From Aquicella lusitana (lineage in GTDB: Bacteria; Pseudomonadota; Gammaproteobacteria; DSM-16500): 64,000 bases of DNA. Positions 50,513 to 58,470 of the stretch are shown here, one piece after another. The stretch is taken from NCBI RefSeq assembly GCF_902459475.1, contig NZ_LR699114.1, positions 1,302,001-1,366,000 on the forward strand. The letters are read 5' to 3'. The position numbers were made by a program, and so were the translations under genes. The notes beneath the pieces were generated by a model. It had not been told where the DNA came from and made no database searches. It saw only the letters and a list, made by a program, of their open reading frames with translations. Each line of letters opens with the position of its first letter. Positions within the stretch are counted from its first letter, which is position 1.

Positions 50513-51106
50513 TTATAAATTAATTCGACCTTTTCTAAACTGAGGCTGTTTTTTTTCATAACCACTGGCGTCAAACAGCGTGTAAGACAAAGTGATTTCT
50601 TTGATGTTGTTGGGAATGGCGGGATCAATAAAAAAAGAAACCGGCATATCTGCTTTTTCACCCTTATAAAAATATTGTTGGGTAAAACAGAAACACTCTG
50701 TCTTCTTTAAAAAACGTGCCGCATCAGCAGGCGTCACACTGGGCACAGCTTGTATGGTTTTTCCCTTGCCGGTTAAATTCTCGGCATAAAAATAAACCAA
50801 CCGGGTTTCACCAGGATGCATTTCAACGGTGCGATAAAGTGGCGTAAATTTAAAATCCAGCGCACTGTTTACGACAGTAGCGAATTCAACTTTAATGGTT
50901 CTGGACGTATCTACCCGCATATCTGCAGCCATAACAGAAGCTGAGTTTGCTCCTTTGCCATTAAAACCAATTTGTTTGCAGACGATATTATAAATAGGAA
51001 CCAAAAGATAACTGAAACCAAACATAAACAGCACACCACCAGCCAGTATTAGCGTCATGCGTTTGTTCTTTTTTACAACCCCATCCTTTCTCTGGCCGTC
51101 TGTCAT
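50513..51106 (-). CDS. ctaG: Cytochrome c oxidase assembly protein CtaG/Cox11
   Basis: Inserts copper into the CuB site of CoxA. The 197-residue protein has one N-terminal membrane helix (residues ~18-36), LVPIYNIVCKQIGFNG, and the copper-binding ECFCFTQQ (CFCF) in its periplasmic beta domain. It is first in a minus-strand gene set: ctaG, unknown, SCO, TlpA-like, cytochrome c5. Confidence 0.95.
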   Translation of the reverse strand: MTDGQRKDGVVKKNKRMTLILAGGVLFMFGFSYLLVPIYNIVCKQIGFNGKGANSASVMAADMRVDTSRTIKVEFATVVNSALDFKFTPLYRTVEMHPGETRLVYFYAENLTGKGKTIQAVPSVTPADAARFLKKTECFCFTQQYFYKGEKADMPVSFFIDPAIPNNIKEITLSYTLFDASGYEKKQPQFRKGRINL

Positions 51107-51285
51107 ATTCTGAATAACGAGTCAAGTAGTTGATCCATGATAGAGAAAAATATAGCAGATTACGCAGCCGAATCCCACTTTTCTTGAAAATGATTAATGC
51201 TTTTTTTTCAATAGCTAATGGCCTGATTTCCGGTGAAATTCCGATTTGGTGCTATAGTAGAAATAAAACAATCGAGGATGAAGTA

Positions 51286-52158
51286 ATGGATAATAAGACA
51301 AATAAATATTATCTTCCCTCGCCCAGCAGCTGGCCGCTCATAGGCTCTATTGCTCTTTTTTGCACGCTGGCAGGTATTGCTCACTGGCTACATGAAGCTT
51401 GGTATGGTCCCTATTTAACGCTGTTTGGCTTCTTCCTGCTTGTCTACACCATTCATGGCTGGTTTGGTGAAGTCATACACGAAAATCGACAAGGGCTATT
51501 AAGTAGTGAACAAGTCGAGCACTCTTTTCGCTTGGGGATGTTCTGGTTTATCTTCTCCGAAGCCATGTTCTTTGGCGCATTTTTTGGCGCACTTTTTTAT
51601 ATACGCGTGTTTGTTATTCCCGATCTTGGCGACCCACAAAGTGTTACGCATATTTTACTCTGGCCTGATTTCACCGGGAGTTGGCCACTTTTTGCCAATC
51701 CGGACCCAAGCACTTTCGCGGCTCCGCAATCCGTGATGAACACCTGGGGCATTCCGGCGATTAATACGTTAGTGCTATTAACGAGTGCAGTCACGATTAC
51801 CATTGCGCATTGGGCTTTATTAAAAGGCCATCGTCAAACTATGCTGCTCACTCAACTCTTGACGATTCTATTGGGTATCACCTTTCTTATTCTGCAGGCG
51901 AATGAATATGGTGAGGCGTACTTTGAAAAATCACTTACACTTGCATCGGGTATTTATGGGACGACTTTTTTCATGTTAACAGGCTTCCACGGCTTGCATG
52001 TTACCATTGGTACCATCGCGCTATGTGTGATTTTTTACCGCATGTTAAAGCGTGATTTTACTCCACATAACCTGTTTGCCTTTGAAGCTATTTCCTGGTA
52101 TTGGCATTTTGTCGACATTGTATGGTTATTGTTATTCGTATTTGTTTACTGGATTTAA
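51286..52158 (+). CDS. coxC: Cytochrome c oxidase subunit III
   Basis: Membrane subunit that stabilises the oxidase. With the start at 51286 it has 290 residues and seven helices. Characteristic parts are YYLPSPSSWPLIGSI, the WFGEVIHEN loop, FWFIFSEAMFFGAFF, TGFHGLHVTIG, and the C-terminal WYWHFVDIVWLLLFVFVYW. GAGGA lies 8 bp upstream; a longer open frame to 51130 has no ribosome-binding site. It is divergent from ctaG. Confidence 0.95.
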   Translation: MDNKTNKYYLPSPSSWPLIGSIALFCTLAGIAHWLHEAWYGPYLTLFGFFLLVYTIHGWFGEVIHENRQGLLSSEQVEHSFRLGMFWFIFSEAMFFGAFFGALFYIRVFVIPDLGDPQSVTHILLWPDFTGSWPLFANPDPSTFAAPQSVMNTWGIPAINTLVLLTSAVTITIAHWALLKGHRQTMLLTQLLTILLGITFLILQANEYGEAYFEKSLTLASGIYGTTFFMLTGFHGLHVTIGTIALCVIFYRMLKRDFTPHNLFAFEAISWYWHFVDIVWLLLFVFVYWI

Positions 52159-52173
52159 AATCACGCTGCTTTT

Positions 52174-52362
52174 TTATTTTCGAGAGGATTTTTTTGGCAC
52201 CTTTGCGCCTTTTTTTCGAGCCTTGGATAAGCCAATTGCAATGGCCTGCTTTCTGCTTTTCACTGGCTTATGCTTTGTGCCACTATGCGCAGTCCCCTTT
52301 TTGTATCGGCGCATTTCCCTTTTGACCTCCTTTTGTGCACTCTTTCCATATTTTCTTGGCAT
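52174..52362 (-). CDS. Small basic protein, DUF6496-type
   Basis: A 62-residue, strongly basic protein: MPRKYGKSA, a Lys/Arg-rich helix, then SRKQAIAIGLSKARKKGAK. This matches the DUF6496 pattern, found in small proteins of uncertain role, possibly nucleic-acid-binding or stress-related. AAGGAG lies 9 bp before the ATG. Confidence 0.8.
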   Translation of the reverse strand: MPRKYGKSAQKEVKREMRRYKKGTAHSGTKHKPVKSRKQAIAIGLSKARKKGAKVPKKSSRK

Positions 52363-52467
52363 GACAGCGCGCTCCTTGTTAATCAATTTGACTGTCTTAT
52401 TATATCATTTTCACAAAGGCCATTTCGGATTCACTGCGGCGCGCTTAAGTACCTAACAAATAATAAA

Positions 52468-53007
52468 TTACTTGCCAAATTGCTTAAGAATAGCCTTATT
52501 GAAAGCAGGTATATCCTGGGGTTGACGGCTAGTAATGAGATTTCTATCCACAATAACCTTTTTATTTTGCCAGGTGGCGCCTGCATTTTTGAGATCTGTC
52601 TTTATTGAATGGTACGAAGTCATTTTGTACCCTTTCAATTTCCCGGTTTCTATTAACGTCTGCGGGCCATGACAAATGGCAGCAATCAATTTTTTATGCT
52701 TGAAAAACGCAATAATAAACTTAATCGCTTTCTTATAAGTTCTCAACTTATCCGGATTGATCACCCCACCCGGCAATACGACAGCATCGTAGTCTCCCGC
52801 CTTTGCTGCCTCTAGCTTGACGTGCACAGGGTATTCCCTGCTCCGCTTGTGATGCCTGAATGCTTGAACTTTATTCGTTCCGGGAGAGATCAAATGCACC
52901 GTTGCACCCGCCTTTTCCAGCGCCTTCCGAGGCTCAGTCATTTCTGATTCTTCAAATCCATCGCAAAGTAAAAAGGCGAATTTTGCTTTTTTAATCGATT
53001 TTTTCAT
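52468..53007 (-). CDS. PfpI/DJ-1-family protein
   Basis: A 179-residue DJ-1/PfpI superfamily protein. It has GFEESEM (acidic residue) near 20, VVLPGG, and the nucleophile elbow AAICHGPQ with Cys near 112. The PfpI group includes general stress protein 18 and deglycase-like proteins; activity cannot be assigned from sequence. GGAG lies 7 bp before the ATG. Confidence 0.9.
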   Translation of the reverse strand: MKKSIKKAKFAFLLCDGFEESEMTEPRKALEKAGATVHLISPGTNKVQAFRHHKRSREYPVHVKLEAAKAGDYDAVVLPGGVINPDKLRTYKKAIKFIIAFFKHKKLIAAICHGPQTLIETGKLKGYKMTSYHSIKTDLKNAGATWQNKKVIVDRNLITSRQPQDIPAFNKAILKQFGK

Positions 53008-53120
53008 TGGATCGCTCCAAAGAAAATTATTTTTCTGTTTTTTATCATTAAACCGCTTTTTAGGCCCTTCTTTCTTAATCTGGGCTTTGGCTATTTTTGA
53101 ATAGCGAGGAATAAAAGAAA

Positions 53121-53156
53121 AGATACAGAAGGGAATAAATCCCTTCTGTATCTTTT
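53121..53156. terminator. Terminator hairpin between PfpI-like and small hydrophilic gene
   Basis: Perfect 14-bp arms AGATACAGAAGGGA and TCCCTTCTGTATCT with a 5-nt loop. T-rich sequence follows on both strands (TTTT on plus, TTTTCTTTTATT on minus), so it can act in both directions; the minus-strand gene at 53162 ends 6 bp before it. Confidence 0.8.
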
Positions 53157-53161
53157 AACAT

Positions 53162-53308
53162 TTACCATGATTTATCTTTATCTTTATCTTGCGGTTGTCC
53201 AGGCATTTTTCGTTGTTGCTCTGAGCGGCCTGGTTGTTGTGGGCCTTTTTGTTCACCTTTTTGACGTGAAGGATCATGTTGTTTGCCTTTGCTTGGATCG
53301 TATGTCAT
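53162..53308 (-). CDS. Small hydrophilic Gln/Lys-rich protein
   Basis: A 48-residue open frame with AAGGAG upstream of the ATG. The product (starting MTYDPSKGKQHDPSRQKG) has no hydrophobic segments and is rich in Gln, Lys, Pro and Gly, probably disordered. It is followed by a strong terminator. Such proteins are often desiccation- or stress-induced, which is inference only. Confidence 0.6.
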   Translation of the reverse strand: MTYDPSKGKQHDPSRQKGEQKGPQQPGRSEQQRKMPGQPQDKDKDKSW

Positions 53309-53400
53309 TGCCTTTCTCCTTGTGACGATTTAATTAAAAATATTTAAAACACATTGCATTTCCATAACGCACATTCATTTAGTCACCGTATTACTAATCC

Positions 53401-53616
53401 TTATTTTCTCAGGAATAACCAAAAAGCCATACCAATCAAAGCACCGGTTCCCGCAATGATGCCAATCGTTGTATATGGCTTTTTCTTGGCAAGTGATGTC
53501 AGCTTTATATTTTTCATCCGATGATTAAAATTAGCCATACTTGCATGAGCAGAGTGTTTAATATGCCGTTTGCGATGAGGATGCAAGTGTCGAACCTTAG
53601 AAGCTGCTGTGTGCAT
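53401..53616 (-). CDS. Small basic protein with C-terminal membrane helix
   Basis: A 71-residue protein. The first ~40 residues are His/Lys/Arg-rich, and the last ~25 form one membrane helix (TTIGIIAGTGALIGMAFWLFLRK), resembling DUF883-type or ElaB-like tails. The ATG at 53616 has AGGAG 7 bp upstream; a GTG two codons earlier is less likely. It sits in a cluster of small proteins. Confidence 0.7.
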   Translation of the reverse strand: MHTAASKVRHLHPHRKRHIKHSAHASMANFNHRMKNIKLTSLAKKKPYTTIGIIAGTGALIGMAFWLFLRK

Positions 53617-53700
53617 GACCACACTCCTTTTTTTATTATTCCTATTTTACACCATTTCAAAGTCATTTATTTTTTAAAGGCGTAATCACTTGATAAATAA

Positions 53701-53733
53701 AAAAACCCGGCAAAACGACTCAACCGGGTTTTT
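53701..53733 (-). terminator. Terminator of the glutaminase-like gene
   Basis: Stem AAAAACCCGG/CCGGGTTTTT with a 13-nt loop. On the minus strand the stem runs into TTTTTTATTT. It lies about 30 bp after the stop codon of the gene at 53766. Confidence 0.8.
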
Positions 53734-53765
53734 ATTAAAATATGATATAAAATATCAAGATTGTA

Positions 53766-55202
53766 TTAATTATTTGCATTTATCCATGGCGGTTGATTGC
53801 CTAGTACTGCATTTGCATCACGACCTAATTCCTGCTGTCTGGAACGCTCTTCGTAACGGTAGAAGGACTGATCTAGCATGGCGTCAACTTCCGTAGTGTA
53901 GTCCACCTTGGTTGGATCATTACAGCTGTTATATGGCCCCGTACCATAACCATTACAAATATTAAAAGTGTCAATGGAACTACGCGATTTTGCGCATGCA
54001 TCCGATCGTGAAGTAATAGCCGCTATCCAATTTTCCATGGTGAGCGGCACACGCGGACTGACAGCGGGGTCCAATACGTAAGTGAGGTTTGTTTCAGCAT
54101 CTCTGACAATAGGCGCCGTGTGGTACCACCATGTCACTCGTCCTGAAGGAGAGTTAGATGTATTCGCGCAGAGATTACCAAATGCAAAAACCTTGGATGG
54201 CCGTGTAAAGTTATTTGCAATATTATTAAACGGTCCAAACAAATCCTTGATCACTGCCGAAGCCCTTGTCCAGCAGCCATCATCGGGATAAAGCCAGGTG
54301 ACGCGGCGAGCAAATCCTGGATAATCCTCATCTTGAAAATATCTTATATCCCTTATTTTCTCAAAATTGGCTTTAATCGTCTGGAAGTTGGGCCAGCTGA
54401 CTACAGTATTAAGCAATTTATTTCTTGCGTCCAGATTATTCCAGTCAATGCTTTGTTCGTAGATACTGCCACCACCCATGCCAAGCCGCTGAGCCAAACG
54501 GGATTGATCAATCCGTGATGTCCAATCCTCCTGAATGGGACGGTATGCACTCGGGATTTTTGGTTTATGAAGCAGGTTTATCCCGGAATCCCTATCCATG
54601 TCTTTGGTTTCTTCCTGATAGTTTTTCTGCTGGCAAACATCCGTGGGCAAATCACCGTAGCCATCACAAATATTAAAACGCACGGCACCAGGATAATGCT
54701 GCGCTTCACGCAGGTTATTGACCCAGTCATTTAATAGCATAGGCTTTGCCTGGCTTTTATCAAAAATATAATAATTGTTATCTGTGGTGTTATGAATAAG
54801 CGGAACCATATAAGTACTAACGGAAGGACCACTTATTTCCTGTTGTTGTGCGGATTTGTCAAAAAAAATAAAAGCTTTTACCGGCCTTGGATATTTAACA
54901 AATGGGTTAGATAAAGGGCCCCAAAAGGCGTTCAAAAATCTTATGTTATACTGTTTGTCATCCTTGACAGGCGGCAATTGGTAACGCTCGGCATGACGAT
55001 AGACATCAAATAAAGCGGTCATTGCCTGATTGTCCCATTGCGGCACTGTCGCCAGCAGTTTTAATTTGCTACTTTCGTCTGCCCAGTTGATACTGGCATC
55101 AAGAATCGATGCAGCGTTATTTGCTGCGAATACTATTTGCATCAAAGCAGAAAAAAATATAAAACCAGCGCCAGCTAGCTTTATTCGTCTCTTGTCTAAC
55201 AT
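53766..55202 (-). CDS. Secreted protein-glutaminase-like protein with duplicated domain
   Basis: A 478-residue exported protein: signal peptide of ~26 residues (ending IVFA), then two homologous regions at ~37-182 and ~252-420. Shared blocks are SI-W near each start, FWGPLSN / LFGPFNN, RPVKAF / RPSKVFAF, YMVPLIHN / YHTAPIVRD, a YIFDKS / YVLDPA strand followed by L-NDW / M-ENW, and FNIC-GYG. The second region has the Cys-His-Asp set of protein-glutaminases: Cys310 (DDGCWTRA), His361 (WYHTAP), Asp378 (VLDPA). The first lacks the Cys and His, so it is probably a dead copy. Protein-glutaminases deamidate Gln to Glu in proteins. GGAGG precedes the ATG; a terminator follows. Confidence 0.75.
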   Translation of the reverse strand: MLDKRRIKLAGAGFIFFSALMQIVFAANNAASILDASINWADESSKLKLLATVPQWDNQAMTALFDVYRHAERYQLPPVKDDKQYNIRFLNAFWGPLSNPFVKYPRPVKAFIFFDKSAQQQEISGPSVSTYMVPLIHNTTDNNYYIFDKSQAKPMLLNDWVNNLREAQHYPGAVRFNICDGYGDLPTDVCQQKNYQEETKDMDRDSGINLLHKPKIPSAYRPIQEDWTSRIDQSRLAQRLGMGGGSIYEQSIDWNNLDARNKLLNTVVSWPNFQTIKANFEKIRDIRYFQDEDYPGFARRVTWLYPDDGCWTRASAVIKDLFGPFNNIANNFTRPSKVFAFGNLCANTSNSPSGRVTWWYHTAPIVRDAETNLTYVLDPAVSPRVPLTMENWIAAITSRSDACAKSRSSIDTFNICNGYGTGPYNSCNDPTKVDYTTEVDAMLDQSFYRYEERSRQQELGRDANAVLGNQPPWINANN

Positions 55203-55422
55203 GAATGTGCCTCCATGATTGTGGATAAGAAACAGAACAAATAATTTTCCTTTATGTTCTGCGTGGCGAATTGTAATGGGTTTGGGGAATAATAGCCAGA
55301 AAAGACAGCTTCAAAATAGCGTCATCGACTCAATAGCGCCAGTGGTATTTGAGTATCAATATAAAATATCGCGTAGGCGCACCTACAAACCAGGAGCCAG
55401 ATTAACTTGATAAACACTTGCT

Positions 55423-56511
55423 TCACTCTTTTGGTTTTAAAAGAAATTCTGTATCTAATTGCGCAACAACAGCCTGAAAATCAGGGGATTGTGTTCTTTC
55501 TATAAATTTAGCAAAACGTTCCGGACCCCATCCTTTTCTCAGTCCCTCAATTTCTTTTGACTCATTTCTCATATGTACCTGCATTAAAGCCCAAACAGAA
55601 ACCTTAAGATCTATTAAGGGAATATAAAAGAGAACTTTGTCAATGTCTTCTTTTTCAGGAGTTTTATTGAAATATGATGTTAATAATTTTTCTACCTCTG
55701 TTCTTGAAGTATATCCATTTTCACTTGCAATATAAGCAAGATCAACCATACGGTCGTTCATTCCTGAGTATTCCCAATCAATAATTTGAATTTCATCCTT
55801 CTTTTCCTGGTCAGAAACAAGCATAAAATTAAAGGGCGATATATCATTATGGCAGGGAACTAAATTGGGTTGCCCAAACAAATCAGCGGCTTTCTTTTTT
55901 AAAGACTCAATGACTTCAATAATGCGATCTAGCGAGACTTGCTTTTCTCTTTTATTATAAGCTAGAAATTTTATACCGTTGGCTTTTAAAGTTTCACACA
56001 TCATAATAATACGATCAAAAATATTATATTCTGTTTTAAAAATCTTTCCGCAATCATGAACTTTTTTTAAAGCGGCTAACGCTTTGTCTTGAAAAGTTTT
56101 GAAATTATCGAAATTAAGTGATTTTCCCTGCAAAAACTCCTCAACTTTAAAGCCGTTTAATTCACCTTTGTCATATGATTCCAATATGCGAGGACATAAT
56201 TCTAAATCGGCAACAATATCTGTGTTATATTTTTCAGAGGCCCGATCTATCATTAATTCTGATTGTGAACCCGGCAGGCGTATTAGAAATTCTCTCTGGC
56301 TATCTTTTCCTTGAATTTTAGCACGTATTGCATGATTCGAACAGCCGCCCAAATATTCCAACGTTTCTATAGGAACATATTGCAGGGAAGATGGTGTGTT
56401 ATTAAAAATACTTAACTTATTTAACAATTCAGCTTTTTCAAGGATTTTTTCTTTATTCGCTCCGGAAGGAATATTTGAAATATCAGGAACTTTTGCATTA
56501 CGAGTTTTCAT
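55423..56511 (-). CDS. Choline/aminoglycoside kinase-like phosphotransferase
   Basis: A 362-residue soluble protein with a kinase fold of the choline/aminoglycoside type. Visible are a glycine-rich N-lobe (LEYLGGCSNHAIRA), a Leu-Ile-Arg-Leu-Pro strand, the catalytic CHNDISPFNFML (His221-Asn-Asp223) and the metal-binding IIDWEYSGMND with Asp245. The substrate may be choline or a similar small alcohol, or a protein. The gene is A/T-rich relative to the neighbouring core genes. AGAGGA precedes the ATG. Not linked to lipopolysaccharide genes here. Confidence 0.78.
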   Translation of the reverse strand: MKTRNAKVPDISNIPSGANKEKILEKAELLNKLSIFNNTPSSLQYVPIETLEYLGGCSNHAIRAKIQGKDSQREFLIRLPGSQSELMIDRASEKYNTDIVADLELCPRILESYDKGELNGFKVEEFLQGKSLNFDNFKTFQDKALAALKKVHDCGKIFKTEYNIFDRIIMMCETLKANGIKFLAYNKREKQVSLDRIIEVIESLKKKAADLFGQPNLVPCHNDISPFNFMLVSDQEKKDEIQIIDWEYSGMNDRMVDLAYIASENGYTSRTEVEKLLTSYFNKTPEKEDIDKVLFYIPLIDLKVSVWALMQVHMRNESKEIEGLRKGWGPERFAKFIERTQSPDFQAVVAQLDTEFLLKPKE

Positions 56512-56766
56512 AAGATACTCCTCTACTCTAATTACTTTTAAATTATAGCTGAACTTTTTTAAGTGGGCAGATAACTGAAAATTGATATTTTCATTAAGAT
56601 ATTATGACGCAGCTTTACTAGTTTATTATTTTTAATATCCTTATCACCCTACCTGCCCCACAAACTCGCCAGTTTTCATATTCTATTTTTATAACCTGTT
56701 GATTTAAAATTCCATTGGTATTGCAATCCATTTAGATAACAGAATATTCCCAGGGAAAATAGAGGC

Positions 56767-58347
56767 TCATGTTGCATAAAAATTTTCAAAAAACACATTC
56801 AATGAAGAAGGGTCAAGCTGGTCTGTATAATAACTAATAACCTGGTCTGGGCGGACAATAAATAAAGCGGGTTTTTCCACTGCATATTTTTTATGAATAA
56901 TGCCGTCTCGATCTATAATAGTGGCATCTACATTATCAAGCGCTGACAATGCGATGATATGTAATTTTATCAAATCTGAATATGGGCTTAATGATTGCTG
57001 GAATAACCGTATTGCTTTCTGATTTGATTCAGATAATACTGAAGTGCCCATAAATAATAATACGTTGTGTAATGGATTTTGGAAGTAATCAAAAAGATGT
57101 TCTGAGGAACTTATAAAAACATTGGGCGCTCGCTCGCCAGGCTTAGGTGAATGCTCACGCGTTCCATACTCAATAATGGGACTATCTTTATACTGAATAT
57201 GAATTTGAGCTATTTGCGTAGCAATGGCTTGGGATAAAGTTGTATCTTGCTGTATTGCCTTGCTGAATTTACGTAATTTCGCCAACGTCGTTTTATCAAA
57301 TAAAATCATTTTCGTAAAATCTTCTGTTTGATTTACAACCTCCTGTACGATAGGTTGCCGCTCTGCCTGATAGCTATCCAGTAATCTGGACTTGGCTTTG
57401 CCGTTAATCACCAAAGCAAGTTTCCAGGCTAAATTACAAGCATCCTGCATACCGGTATTCATTCCCTGGCCACCTACTGGGGAATGGGTGTGAGCTGCGT
57501 CGCCCAGTAAAAATATGGAATGCTTTCGCATAATTTTGGCTATTTTGCCATGGATCCAGAAAGGAGATATCCAAGACGCATTTTTAACATAATAAGCACC
57601 GTGTGCGCGTTCCTGTGCAATCTCGATAACCTCACGCTCGGTAAAAAATTTCCTGGGATAGGTAAGATGCAGATTAGCAATGATGCGATATTGATTGCCG
57701 CTTAAAGGTGAAGCGATAAATACTGTTTCCTTATCAACAAAAACATGCACTTCATCTTTTGCCATGTAAGAATCAATTTGAGCATCTGCCACCACAAATT
57801 GTTCTGTTAAATCTTCGCCTGGAAAAAAAATTCCGCATCGGGTTCGAACAGTGCTATTAGCGCCGTCACAGCCAAGCAGATATTGACACATAATCGTTTC
57901 AATCGTGCCATTCGCAAGTTTAACGGTGGCAAGGATCACATCATCGTTTTGTTGAAGGTCGATCAGTTCGGTGGAATATTCGACATGCTGATTAAATGTT
58001 TTCATGTACTCAATGAGTAAACGTTCTGTTTCACTCTGAGGCAGCATCAAAATAAATGGATAGGTTGAATTAATCCCGTTGAAGGAAATTTGCGTTAATG
58101 GTTCTCCGCCGATATAAAGATTGATAGCATGGCAGGGATGGCCTACTTTCAGAAAAGATTCTGCCAGCCCAAGCGTTCCCAATAATTCCATTGTTCCCGC
58201 CTGGATCCAGGCTGCATTAGAGGTGAGAACACGGTCAGTATTTTTATCAATGATACGAAAAGCAATACCACGACGAGCCAGCTCGCAGGCAGCCATTAAT
58301 CCGGTGGGCCCTGCACCCACAATCAAGACAGGTAATAAGTCATTCAT
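56767..58347 (-). CDS. FAD-dependent aromatic monooxygenase (class A)
   Basis: A 526-residue flavoprotein of the PheA/TfdB/Rdc type. It has the N-terminal GAGPTGLMAACELARRG dinucleotide motif, GCDGANSTVR for FAD/NAD(P)H binding, and FLLGDAAHTHSPVGGQGMN near residue 290. The C-terminal ~150 residues form a thioredoxin-like fold. Enzymes of this class hydroxylate phenols or other aromatic substrates; the substrate is not evident. It seems monocistronic. It may be a horizontally acquired accessory gene. Confidence 0.9.
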   Translation of the reverse strand: MNDLLPVLIVGAGPTGLMAACELARRGIAFRIIDKNTDRVLTSNAAWIQAGTMELLGTLGLAESFLKVGHPCHAINLYIGGEPLTQISFNGINSTYPFILMLPQSETERLLIEYMKTFNQHVEYSTELIDLQQNDDVILATVKLANGTIETIMCQYLLGCDGANSTVRTRCGIFFPGEDLTEQFVVADAQIDSYMAKDEVHVFVDKETVFIASPLSGNQYRIIANLHLTYPRKFFTEREVIEIAQERAHGAYYVKNASWISPFWIHGKIAKIMRKHSIFLLGDAAHTHSPVGGQGMNTGMQDACNLAWKLALVINGKAKSRLLDSYQAERQPIVQEVVNQTEDFTKMILFDKTTLAKLRKFSKAIQQDTTLSQAIATQIAQIHIQYKDSPIIEYGTREHSPKPGERAPNVFISSSEHLFDYFQNPLHNVLLFMGTSVLSESNQKAIRLFQQSLSPYSDLIKLHIIALSALDNVDATIIDRDGIIHKKYAVEKPALFIVRPDQVISYYTDQLDPSSLNVFFENFYAT

Positions 58348-58470
58348 TATTTTTCCAGTATGATTCCATTCTATAATGTCATCATAACAAATTCTTTCTA
58401 TTGACTGTAGAAAGACCGTCTTTTCAAAAATTCTTTTTATATTTCAATTAGATATTTTTTTAGCTGTTAC

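Noticed and set aside
51130-51285. Extended N-terminus of CoxC
   Set aside because: No ribosome-binding site; the family start and GAGGA fit 51286.
55203-55422. Open frame upstream of the glutaminase-like gene (63 codons, plus strand)
   Set aside because: No ribosome-binding site, no recognisable domain, and it overlaps the promoter region of the minus-strand gene.
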